Assembly: GCA_032191485.1 (NCBI GenBank)
Contig: JAVDOI010000005.1
Coordinates: forward strand, 2,192,001-2,256,000
Length of the DNA stretch: 64,000 bases
Reading direction: 5' to 3'
Origin: Leptoclinus maculatus
Lineage: Eukaryota > Chordata > Actinopteri > Perciformes > Stichaeidae
Under the pieces are notes generated by a model. That model made no database searches, was not told the DNA's origin, and saw nothing but the letters and a program-made list of their open reading frames with translations. How positions within the stretch are numbered: the first letter of the stretch is position 1; each line of letters opens with the position of its first letter. A program made the position numbers and the translations under genes. Positions 23,497 to 64,000 of this stretch are shown here, one piece after another.

Positions 23497-24127
23497 GGCC
23501 CAATCCCATTCTCCACACTCACGGACTCACACTTTGAGGCGCGCTCCCACAAAATCTGTGACGGTTTAGGGTCCCACTGTCAAATCATCGAGTGTTTGAG
23601 GGCTCTCTCTGAGACATTTTGAGCCCTTTATGAACCCACAATTCATTGCAATGGGCCGTTAAACACGGGGTAACCAGTGGAAGCATGGAGAAGTAGAACA
23701 AGGTAAACAAAGAGGACGGCATGTGTGATCAGCCTGGCAAATTAAATTCACACAGAAACATTAAGGATTAAAGATGGAACAAAATAAACCGTGAAATCAG
23801 ATATTTATTTATCAAATATTTAATTTTGTCATTGAAGCTGTTTTGACAAAAACGAGTAAATAGATTATCTGAAGTTACCTCTCATCTTGTGAGGAAAGAG
23901 CCTGGGAGACTTTCAAATCAGGGAGTACAAAGTATAAAATAAATACACACAATTGTACATCATAATGTCATGGTAGCGTGATATGTTGCAGCAAAGTGCT
24001 GTCCCATTCCTATTTCCACCACCTCAAGCCCTCACAGTCTCTCACACTCTACCACTTACCAGGTGACGTCAGTAAGTCCTTGAGGGTTCAGGGTTTGAGG
24101 CTTTAGGGGAGACATTGGGATTGGGCC
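23497..24127. mobile_element. non-autonomous DNA transposon with GGCCCAATCCCA inverted repeats
   Basis: The left edge reads GGCCCAATCCCATTCTCC and the right edge, GGAGACATTGGGATTGGGCC, is its inverted partner with a small indel. The 631-bp interior has no transposase frame and includes pyrimidine-rich and GAGG-rich blocks near each end. The terminal sequence resembles fish Harbinger/ISL2EU-type elements as I remember them; the family assignment is uncertain. Confidence 0.6.
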
Positions 24128-25100
24128 TGTCCAACTTGACCGGAGCTTTTTGTCAACGCCCCCTTCGTCCACTTTCCAGGCTCAGCTCTGCTCATCTCAG
24201 ACAAGCTTAATATTGGCATAGTTGTATTCAGGCCTGGACCCTTTATGAAGCATGAGACGTGACAGACAAGCCATGAACTCATCAGGTCCTTTCTAAGAAC
24301 ATGTCTTACCTAAACAATCAACCATTCCTCTGCAGGAACAAAGCCATTCGTTAGTTTGTGGCAATTATATACAACTTTTAGGGAATATCCAGCATTTGAG
24401 CAAGACATGAACTAAAATAATAAAGCTCCCGTAACTAGATTTTGACTTACAGTGTCGAGGCATCTTCATAAAATTAGCTAATAATTGTATAGATGTGCAC
24501 ACACAAAGTAACCCATTTTTAAATCCAGGTAAAAAAATGTCCTATTTTAGTGTGCTTATGATTGAGCTATATGTTTCTATCATGTTTCAGTTACTATATT
24601 ATCTACTTTGTATTAAGATTGAATAATCCTTACAGCAGCAGCAATAACAATATTTCTCTCTGATCTGTAGTGGAGTAGAAGTATGACGTAGCAAAGAATG
24701 GAAACACAAGTAGTTGGGAAGTAGAAATACTTAAAATTTGTACTTAAAATATAGTAGCCTACTTGAGTAAATGTACATACCGGTAGTTACTTTCCACTAC
24801 TGGTATGACTTCTTAGAACGTATCACTGCTTTGTGTTGTTGTGTGGGAGGGTTGACGTGACAGTTTGGGCTGTACACTGTTTCTTTTTTGAAGACCTATG
24901 TATGAATGTAATTAGTTATCACTGAGTACTCAGCATTGTCATGTCATTAAAAGTACTTTTAACAAAATATTTCCACTGTGCAAACTGAGCGATAGTGTTT
25001 ATGTTAAAACTGACTTCAGAAGTATACAAAAAGCTCACATTTTCCATTTTTCCCCGCGGAACTGAACGCAACTGAACGCAACTGTAGATGGTCCTGTTTT
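24128..25100. other. intergenic; dispersed repeat at about 24665-24800
   Basis: The stretch around 24665-24800 (GTGGAGTAGAAGTATGACGT through TTGAGTAAATGTACAT and GTTACTTTCCAC) is a pattern I recognise as a common teleost interspersed repeat of unknown class. Otherwise unique sequence upstream of ano9. Confidence 0.45.
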
Positions 25101-25408
25101 GGCGGAAGATGACGTCAGCGGCTGCAGGTGATACGGCACACCTTTACATAGAAAAAAAACTTTACCTGTACACGTGCACACACAAACACTTGCAACCTGG
25201 AGGCATGCGGAAGTGAAGCGAGGAGCGGAGCTATCGACGAGATACATGTTCGTTATTTTTCTGGTGATAGCTTGATGTTAATGACGGAGTGATGGAGGTA
25301 CTGAATGTTAATGAGCAGCAGGAAGGAACATGTAGACGCTTTTCTTGTTGGATGTAACGTCACTTTTCTTTGACCGACCTTCACGTCAACACCGGAACAA
25401 CTTCCAAC
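25101..25408 (+). promoter_or_regulatory. ano9 promoter region with ETS and CRE motifs
   Basis: About 300 bp before the ano9 start codon is GGCGGAAGATGACGTCA (25101-25117): an ETS core (GGAA) next to a full cAMP-response element TGACGTCA (25110-25117). A second ETS-like GCGGAAGTG lies near 25207-25215 and a half CRE (AACGTCAC) near 25355. No TATA box is evident. The transcription start is not determined. Assignment is from motifs and position only. Confidence 0.5.
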
Positions 25409-55630
<30,222 letters not shown>

Positions 55631-56028
55631 ACACCTGCAGCTGACCTTGGATCTGTCTCCACTGATGAGTCCTGACTGGTTGAATTGTATCTGCTGTTGG
55701 AACATGAGACTGGACTTTACTAAACTGTAATATTGTGTGAGGTTTATGTGTCAGGGTATCATTGGACTTTTTGTATTACGTATTGAATTACTACCCTGCT
55801 GACACGTCATCACACAACCGTCACACTCCATGTAACACTACAGCTAACAGTCACGTGATGATTTTATATCAAATTTTTAGAAAGAATATGCTGTCATTTA
55901 ATGTTTTGTATAAGTTGTTGTTGTTCCCAGGAGCAGGCTCACTGAGTTATCTTGGTAAAGAAACAGTTCAACAGTTTCCTGCCCAGCGCTAGATGAAAAC
56001 ATCACTGCTGCACATTTTACAAGACGTC

Positions 56029-56034
56029 ATTAAA
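56029..56034 (+). terminator. candidate proximal polyadenylation signal for ano9
   Basis: ATTAAA about 400 nt after the ano9 stop, followed by a GT-rich stretch (GAATGTGTTC). Other candidates are AATAAA at 57162-57167 and AATAAA at 57870-57875. Confidence 0.35.
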
Positions 56035-57977
56035 CTCCACATTGAATGTGTTCAGACAGATTAACCTCAGAGTTCAGTGTATCCCACAATGCACCACGGT
56101 CTACGGCTCCACATCAGACCTGCTGTTGGTGGTAGGGCGTCTATAGGCTGACATGAAGAAGTTAATATAAAATCTGCTTTTTTTTTCCTCAATTGTTTAC
56201 CCAGATTTTCTGAAAGCATTCCTCAAATTCTTAAAACTCCACAAATTTCCTGCAAAATGAAACTATAATCAAAACAACGCTATATCATTACAATATGGTA
56301 TTTTGTGTTCAGAAGACACACACACTATCAAATGAATAGACATTTCTAAGAACCAATTGAACACCGGGGTGCTCAATGTAAATCACTATAATCACGGGAC
56401 ACCTTTTTCATGTTCAGTGTTACGCTGTTTACGTATGTACAGTAGTCTTGTTAAATATTTTTGTATAATGCTTTTATACTCAGATATATAAACACAAATA
56501 TACTGTTATATAAACAAAATATTTTTTACATCCCTTCAAACACAACTTTAGATGTGTGAAATGTTCTACACACAGAACTGATAATAGAAATATAGCAGCG
56601 GTTCTTGGGTTGAAGCCAACACAGACCGTTCGACATCCATCAAGTTCGGTGATGTTTGGACAAACTCATTCATTTACGACCACATTTGTGCGAGGCCCTT
56701 GCACATGGAAACACATCCTGCGAGTTTTGTAATGGTTCATGAACAATTTCTGATTTAAAGTCTGATTTGTGTTTTGATTAGCTTGGTTGTAACTAAGGTT
56801 TAGGAGAAGATGCCAAACATACTGACTGCCAGACTAAAAATCAGACAGACTTTAGTGGTCCCTGGGTTTTTATGTAGCGCACATTGAGCTGGATATGTGT
56901 GCCAAATTTCAGTCCAATCAATCAGACTTCCGAGCGCCTTTCCAAAATTAAGTTTTAGGGCACTAACTAAAACGCCACCATGTGGCCGATTGGAGCCATT
57001 TCTTGGGAAGCACTTGCACATTGTTTCCAGTTATTGGGCCAAGTTTCATGTTTCTAACTCATTCCATTACAATTTGAGCCTCTGCAGCAGACAACTAATA
57101 CTATTCATAACCAAACTGTCACAAACTCAATAGGGGTCTACCCCTTTGGCGGTTGAACCCTAATAAACAATAGGGTTTTGTACATCTTTGAGGCTTGAAC
57201 CCCCAAAAGTGTTGTGTATTGGTCCGTCCATGTTTTGGAGCTACAATCTTCGCGTGAAGCAGTAAATGTTCTTGTATTTTTGGCAGAATTGGTTCAGTGG
57301 TTTGGTAGATGAGTTACATGTTGTGGTCAATGTGGCTCAAGTATTCGGGTGTAAAATAATTGAGAAAACGTTTAATGAATACTATCCCATAACTGACACT
57401 GTCAGTGCAAATATCTGTAATTATGAGAACTATGTTCCATCCTTAAAAACGTTGTCAGACAGAAACCATGAAAATATATCACATTATATCTCTTATGTTA
57501 AGTTGATCTATGTGCTTCTAGATCATTTCATGTCTTTATTAATTGTATTTCTTGAGTGCTTTCATGTTGGAGACTTTAGATGGTTCCTACATATGAATGT
57601 GTCTATGTATCCAGGGGTGCACATCACCCATTCCTCTGACCTGGAGATGTGTTCACACAGCCAGTCGGATTGTCTCTCCTGTAGTGAATCAGCAGGAAGC
57701 ATCATGGACTGAGGAACCACCTCTTATCATATTGTATTCTAATATTCATAATGCAAATGATTAGAGTAATGTTTGTATGATTGCTGTGATTCTGCTGAAA
57801 TATAAACATCTGTCCCACCTCTGTTGACTTTTCTCTCATTTCCTGTAGTTTCTCCACTTATAGCTGGAGAATAAAGACGTTTTCGGAATCTTTGGCTCAT
57901 TTTCTTTAAAAGCAAACAATGAAAGTAGAAATTATAATATTTGGACAGCAAGCTGTCAGTGTTTCCATCCCTTGAAT

Positions 57978-58290
57978 TAGATACAGAAAGGCAAAATCTC
58001 CAAATGAATTACAATTTACTCACAAGAGACTGAAAAGTTGCTTTCATGTAGGCACGCATGTTGAGAAGCCAGGGAGTTTTTTGTCTCACCAAATTAAGAG
58101 CCAATAAGCATTCCAGCAAATTAAACAAATAATGATCTTCCATCCATAACTCCTAGTCAGGCGAGTGAGATGGATCAACCTCTAAAACCTAGTGAAATTG
58201 CAAACTCAATTAACTTAATGAAAAGTGGCAAGGCCCCTGGTCCAGATGGCTATCCAATAGATGAAGAAACTACTGAGAAATTGGCCCCCC
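57978..58290 (+). mobile_element. L1-like LINE ORF2 fragment
   Basis: The clearest piece reads SEIANSINLMKSGKAPGPDG followed by YPIDEE (about 58190-58265), the start of an L1 reverse transcriptase. Upstream pieces in other frames (NLQMNYNLLTRD, LSHQIKSQ) fit the linker that precedes it. A middle part is missing. It is a short dead fragment. Confidence 0.6.
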
Positions 58291-59044
58291 AAAAAACACT
58301 GAAATATTTTTTTCTGTTTAGCTTTTTTGTCTTTTAAGTGTTATTAGTAAATAGTGATATTAATATTGGGGTGATGATGCTGTTTTTATTATTAGTATTA
58401 CAGCTATTATTATTATTATTGTAATAATTACTGTTATTATAAAACACATGTAAATAAATTCCCATCCTCCCCAGACAACCTCCCATCCGCCCATCAACCA
58501 ATGTAATATCAATTTATCTTTTTGTATCTTTTTTGTCATGAATATATCTTCTGTTTATGTACTCTTTTTCATATTTATGTTTTTTTTTGTAATCACCCTT
58601 TCCCACACTAATTATTGTCATTCTCAGTCAACCATAACATTGTTTGGATGGGACAGTGCTCCGTCCTGTCCCTGGTGGCTCAAGCTCAATTCGGGCCACT
58701 CTATCGGTTCCCCCTGGAGCGGGCGGCATGGGGGATGGAAGGCTGGTTCACCAAAGACTAATGAATCTCACTGTAAATCCCCCCAAAAAACAGGTCCCCC
58801 CCCTTAAGGGTCTTGTCAATAACTTCAAATTGATCCTGCTGACCTGTTCTGGAGCTCCCTGACGGTGCCTCGGTCATGCTTCGCTGCCAGTGGACGGGGT
58901 GGCACTACCCCTGACTTTATTATTATTGTTGTTACTGTTATTAGTATATAAGAATAAGTGCACATGTTTATTGATTTTATGACTTATGGTTTTTGCTCTT
59001 TTATTTATTTACTTTCTTATTTCCTTTCCTATAATTTCACATAG

Positions 59045-59085
<41 letters not shown>

Positions 59086-59268
59086 CTGTTCGCTCGTCCA
59101 CTGACTAAATGGTGTTAACTGTTCTGTACTCACTGTCCTTGTCGTCCTCTTGTTGTTTTGTTTATGTCTTTTGTCTCGCAATTTGAAAGAAACGTGTTTT
59201 GTGAACATGAATCATTCCCAGGCACAATAAGCATGTCAATACCACTGTTCATATTGCAGAAATATTAT

Positions 59269-59274
59269 TTTATT
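59269..59274 (-). terminator. polyadenylation signal of the mucin gene
   Basis: AATAAA on the minus strand, 112 nt downstream of the mucin stop codon at 59386-59388. Confidence 0.65.
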
Positions 59275-59385
59275 GATGATTATCCTTGAAATCCTAAAAA
59301 GAAGAAAGTTCACATAGAGTAGAATGTGGTGACACTGAAAAAGAGCGATATATATGTTGTGTTGGTAAAGTGTAAAGCAGTATGA

Positions 59386-62300
59386 TCAGCGTCTCCTGCG
59401 GCGCGATGGTTTGGACGTTGTCCCCGCCACACACTCTGCTTTCCTGCAGTGGCACGTCTCCACCACGATGTAGCTGTGCTGGACCTTGGAGCCATTGGCG
59501 CAGGTCAGCTCCACCTGCTTCTGACTGGTGGTGTCCTCTTGGCAACACTCACACTGGTGCATCATCTTGTTAGCTGCTGCAGAATATCTGCACACACACA
59601 CACACAGACAACAGCTCTTATCCTCTCCACTGATTACAACAGCTCAGTAGCCAGTGAGCCACCTTTAACACACACACACAAATGAAGGGGTTTAGCCGAT
59701 TAAGTTGAAACTGTGATGCTAAATAGACTCACATGGACGAGCTTCCACATTGTCCAGCGCAGGACGTCATGTTGACCGGCTGCGGGCTCTTGCAGTCGTT
59801 CACCTCGATGACGGTCTGCTTACTCTGGATCTCACAGATGCTCCGCAGCTTGCCTGGAACACACAGCAACCTTTAGGCTCTCACAATGCAACAGATTTGT
59901 CCTCCAAAGTCGGTTCCTGATTTTGGATTCAGTATTAAACACTGTGACTCCTCTGACTTACAGGTTGTGCAGCATCCATTAGCGTCTGTTGTCTCGGTAC
60001 CCTGAAAGATAAAAACACATTTCATGTATGTTGTGGGTCAGACAGACAGTTTGGAAGGAGGGGGGGGGGTAGAATAAACTCACAGGTTCACAGTCCAAGG
60101 GGTTAAAGTGAGGACATGTTGTCTTGGTCTCCTTGGTAACATGCTGTCCATTGATGTTCTCACATGTATATTGCACACATTTGTCATTGGGTGATACAAA
60201 TGTGTTGTTGACCTGTACCAACAGGAAGAGCAGAAGATAAGTCAGATTCGTCATTTTTCAAAATAAGGTTAGTCTTATTTTTTGTTTTATATAAAATAAA
60301 TATGTATTTTTCTCTTTCTCTAACATTCATTAACAAATATCTACATTGTCAATAGCTAAACAAGAACTATCTTGCAAATTCTGGCCATTAAAGATGTGAG
60401 GAAACTCACACAGCGGCAGTACTGACCTCAATGATATACGTTGTGTTTTCAGATGTGGTGAAAATACAGCTCTTCTGAACACACCGACCGCAGCACTTGT
60501 CAGCTACAGTCTGATATTCATAACCCTGGAGACAAAGTGAGAGAGAGTGAGGGAGAGACAATGAAAAGAAAAAAACTCCTTTGACTTTGTAAGAAACTGT
60601 GCCCTTGAGTGTCCTCCATGTTAAGCTATTTTTTGTTTGCAGCATTTTCATGGAGAGACCATAAATGTAGTGGAACTTTCTGAAAAGCTGGAACATGATA
60701 CTGGGATTTTCTGGTCATATTTTCAGGTATATGAATATATACATTTTACTGAACGGTGTATTTACCTCATCCCATATACCAAAGAAAAAAGATAAAGCTT
60801 TGATGAACTCTTGGACTCAAAGAATCATTTACTGCCTGCACATTTTTGTGAAAACAACAAGGTGCTAAAATTGTATCGGTCAGTACGGTGAGCGATAGCA
60901 GTTTATCTTAGACTGTGGGCAGAAGCTGTTTTGTTTGTCAAAAAATGCTCATAAAAGAAATGCAAAGAAGGAAAGAAATACAAGAATCAATTATACTGCA
61001 TTATACTGAGAGGTATTGCTCATGTTTGGTCCACCACTTTTAGATACATGAGTCCAGTACTGAAGAGTCCAGTGCAACTACTAAAACTAACTACACCATG
61101 CATCAGCTGGTACACTGATGGTACGCTGGGTGTGAATGTATCCCAGTGAATGTGTGTGTGTGTGTTGGTATGTCCTGTGAATGAGCTTACTCTGGAGCAG
61201 TTTGTGTTGCAGACAATAGGTTTGCAAATAATGATGTTTAGCCCGGTGATGGGATCCATGTTGGGGCCACAGTAACAGTCCTGGCAGGGTTTGGGTTCAA
61301 AATACTCCTCTGTTACAAGTTCCAATGTTGTTTCTCCTGCTCCTGATGATGCTGTTGTGGTCCCTGACGGTTGTTCTGGTGTTACTGGTGCTTCTAGTGG
61401 TGGTTCTGATGGTGTTTGTGGTGTTGGTATCTTGGAACCAGGCTATAAAATACACATTAATCAAAGCTTTACTCTCAGAAGCAATTCTTTCACACCTTAG
61501 ATGAATTGTTCTGGACCAAGGGGAAAACAAGATCCACATTCATACAGATGCCACAAGATTGCTTCTTTCACAGTTAATGATCAGTGCATGGATTGTGTAA
61601 ATGTAATACAAGTTGTAAATTCATGCTGATATCATGTATTTATTATCAAACAGTCCAGATCAGAATTTGTTCAGAAACCACATTTTCAAGAGGTCTTGGT
61701 GCAGCTGTTTGTCCACACCACAGTTTGAATGATGAAGGTTCACACAAACACACACAAACAAAACCAAAGCACAGAACAGTTAAAGCACCCTTAAGTTGCA
61801 CTGGGGCTGCTCTCTCATCTAAGCTGTTTCATGCGGTTCAGATTAGGTGTGATGTGGCTGTCATTTGGTGCACAAACAAATGCAGGACCACTTCCAAGTA
61901 AACTCTGGTTCGGTTTGTTTGTGGTGTGATCGCAAAGCGCACCAACCACAATGCTACATGTAAGAGATCTACCTGCTAATCATGGCGACTGTCACCTCTG
62001 CCATTTGCAACATCACGTGGTAACCTGATGACATCAACAGGAGTTCTGGGACTTTCTCTGATACATCCCAAAGTGAAAAGTGTTCAAACAGAAAGCTTGT
62101 GCTAATCTGTCTGTTTTGGATTGTTATTTGTCAGCAACTATCATTCTCGTCCTGTTTCAATATTTATGACAGATTTGATAAGGGACAGTGCACATTTAAT
62201 AAAAACATTTCTGTAAATGCGCCAGAGTTAGCCAAGAGGCTATTTTTCATCTGTAGATGAGGTTCAGTTTCAGTTTCGACTGCTAATGCTCCTCATCACC

Positions 62301-64000
62301 TATTTCTTTAGGAGGTCAAATTGGAAAAAAGCAACAGAGATTGATTTTCCTCTGCTGGTCCATGTAGCACTGCTGTCCCAGAACGACAGGCAACAAAGCT
62401 GTCCATAAGTAACCTGTCCGTCCAGATGACCTCATGCTTTTAACTTAGTTCATTTGAATTAAGTTAGTGTGAATGAGAAAAGGAACAATTGATCTGTTTT
62501 TTCTTTGGTCTGGCCGAAGAGAACTGAAGCGAGAAACAAAAGTACATTGGACAGTGGACATTAAAGAAGTGTTTTATCTCAGGGTAAATAAAGACATCCT
62601 CACTGTGATTCAAACCGATAATAGACGGCATGGTGTTTGACTGATTAGGTAGGAGCTTTGAATGTTGATATTTCCTGTATGTTCAAACCTGCAGAGGGAC
62701 TCTGACGTTGTCACACACTGACTTTTATTCTGGTGAAGTAAAGTACCTGTAATTCAACCTGCTCTGCCTGTGTCTGTATTTGAATCCTTCTCCCTGTTGT
62801 TCCTGAACTTTGACAGATATATTGATATCTGGAGTCTGGACTGTGTCCTTACCTTGTACTCAGTCATGTTGTAGATACAAACACCTTTAGGATCTGCAAA
62901 ACAAACAAGAGACATTAGTTAAGTTGACTATAGATCAGATGTGTGCTAAGCTAGGCTAATCTATCGCTGTACTTGATGCACAGAAACAAATCTTCAGAAC
63001 AGATCTTCCATCAGTGTAATTCATGGAACAAGTGTTTTTCCCAAAACTGTTATTGTTTTGAAAAGCTCTTAATATGAGGATCAATTGTGTGGTTGAACTC
63101 TCTAACAATACACTATTCTTCCTTTCAAGATGAATTAGCTGGACTGGTCATCGCGTTTCTGCCTTCCCATGAACTGAAAATGCATCAAAAATCAGTTGTC
63201 TATGATACAGATATTTTAAATGTTTGTGATAAATACATATATTTTGAATTCCTTGTAAAAGAAAATCCATCAATATTTTCTTTGTACAACAATCAACAGA
63301 TTTAAATGTGAGTATGATTATCCATTTGGTGACAACATCATCAGAATGTGAAAACAATGTTACCAATCAACTTCATGCACTACCGCGCTGCAATATGTGT
63401 GTCGCCCCACCTATGCTAAACCTTGATACACGTACGACCTACAGTATGGTGCTTTTGTATTGTAAAATGATGTTGCCAAGTTGTGATCAATTTGTTCACA
63501 TAAGTTAAGTTTATATACGGAGAGCCAGCACAGTGCACCCTGCTGCAGTCTCTAACTGGAGTCATTTACGCGAGTCAAAACTCCCTGAGGACCATCCGTC
63601 CTACAGGTAACCGGGGTAACGGCTGCGTGTGTGTTGTGGTAAGTGCGTGGCTGTGGTGAGCAACATGATTTGATAGAGATTGGCCCTCAGTGCTTTCCAG
63701 TAAATAGTTAATTTGATTTGATATGAAGATATGTAAATAGTCTTAGCATATTGACACAAAATGCTCTGCTGCATTTAAAAGAAAAAAAAGTGGTAACCTG
63801 TTAGTAAAGGTTCCATTTTCAACTTACATTCACATTCATAGTGGAAGCAGCATCCGTCATCATCATAGACTTCAACAACTGTGCGTCCATTTGCACAGAT
63901 GGGCCGTGTTACTGTGGGACAGGGTGTCTGTGTGATCGTGCCATTGGTGCAGGTAACTATGGTGCAGTTGCTGACCTTCCAGGACTCTCCATTCTGGATG
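59386..64000 (-). CDS. gel-forming mucin (MUC2/MUC5-like), C-terminal exons, 5' partial
   Basis: Eight exons join in phase to 351 residues plus stop: 64000-63828 (partial), 62893-62853, 61442-61191, 60525-60427, 60212-60084, 60001-59962, 59853-59733, 59587-59386. A VWC-like region (CANGRTVVEVYDDDGCCFHY) comes first, then GVCIYNMTEYKPGS, a Pro/Thr/Ser-rich stretch (PTPQTPSEPPLEAP), and CQDCYCG...CKPIVCNTNCS. A second Cys-rich block (CPHFNPLDCEPGTETTDANG followed by CCTTC) precedes a C-terminal cystine knot (CEIQSKQTVIEVNDC through CHCRKAEC). In this family the knot drives dimerisation in the ER of secreted mucins. The protein ends in five Arg. Order and cysteine spacing match human MUC2 as I recall it; a MUC5-type paralogue is possible. 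The rest, including any main PTS region and D domains, lies beyond 64000. Confidence 0.82.

Larger units (their letters stand above)
55631..59268. other. ano9-mucin intergenic region
   Basis: Holds the ano9 3' untranslated region of unknown length, a repeat-like block at about 56880-57230 (ending CCCCAAAAGTGTTGTG), an L1-like fragment (57978-58290), A/T-rich and TTA runs near 58400 and 58920, and a CA run at 59046-59083. The stretch 58620-58900 is GC-richer and was not recognised. Confidence 0.45.

Noticed and set aside
62900..63827. A missing D4 domain exon between the last two mucin exons
   Set aside because: The phases of exons 63828-64000 and 62853-62893 join cleanly (GAA T|AT CCT), and no VWD-like sequence was found between them; D4 is more likely upstream, outside the window.

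Overview
This is a teleost fish nuclear genome window. Evidence: intron-rich vertebrate genes with GT-AG splicing, a tRNA-derived SINE, an I/Nimb-like LINE, hAT, piggyBac and Harbinger remnants, and long CA, GA and TA microsatellites. It looks like the fish counterpart of part of human 11p15.5. Three protein-coding genes are supported: tssc4 (+, one coding exon, 8812-9792), ano9 (+, 24 coding exons, 25409-55630, reconstructed here to 780 codons plus stop with all phases consistent), and the 3' end of a gel-forming mucin (-, 59386 to beyond 64000) that converges on ano9.

Layout. 1-4.3 kb: mostly non-coding, with dispersed-repeat scraps and one possible minus-strand first exon near an NRF1-like motif. 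4.3-7.05 kb: a damaged LINE. 7.06-10.9 kb: tssc4 with a possible untranslated first exon. 11.39-12.14 kb: a TTAA-bounded fold-back DNA transposon. 13.23-14.2 kb: LTR-element remains running directly into a 6.4-kb CpG-containing, pyrimidine-rich satellite (14.23-20.61 kb). 22.1-24.1 kb: a broken Harbinger transposase and a second non-autonomous DNA transposon. 25.1-55.6 kb: ano9. 55.6-59.3 kb: intergenic, with repeat and L1-like fragments. 59.3-64 kb: mucin C-terminal VWC and cystine-knot exons.

ano9 is the centre of interest. Its introns carry four tandem arrays: about 300 copies of a 21-bp unit (intron 4, starting at a hAT remnant), about 43 copies of a 35-bp unit with a GATA site in each (intron 11), about 78 copies of a 36-bp unit ending at the splice acceptor of exon 20 (intron 19), and a 41-bp minisatellite inside the hAT remnant. 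It also has a piggyBac derivative 15 nt from a splice donor, a G-quadruplex candidate 12 nt from another donor, and a GC-AG intron. The protein keeps all six residues expected at the anoctamin calcium site and ends in a PDZ-ligand-like STDV.

The very long open frames across the arrays are artefacts of stop-free repeat units and are not genes. I found no bacterial-type system, CRISPR array or functional RNA gene. The notable biology is satellite birth from transposon edges and from a splice acceptor.
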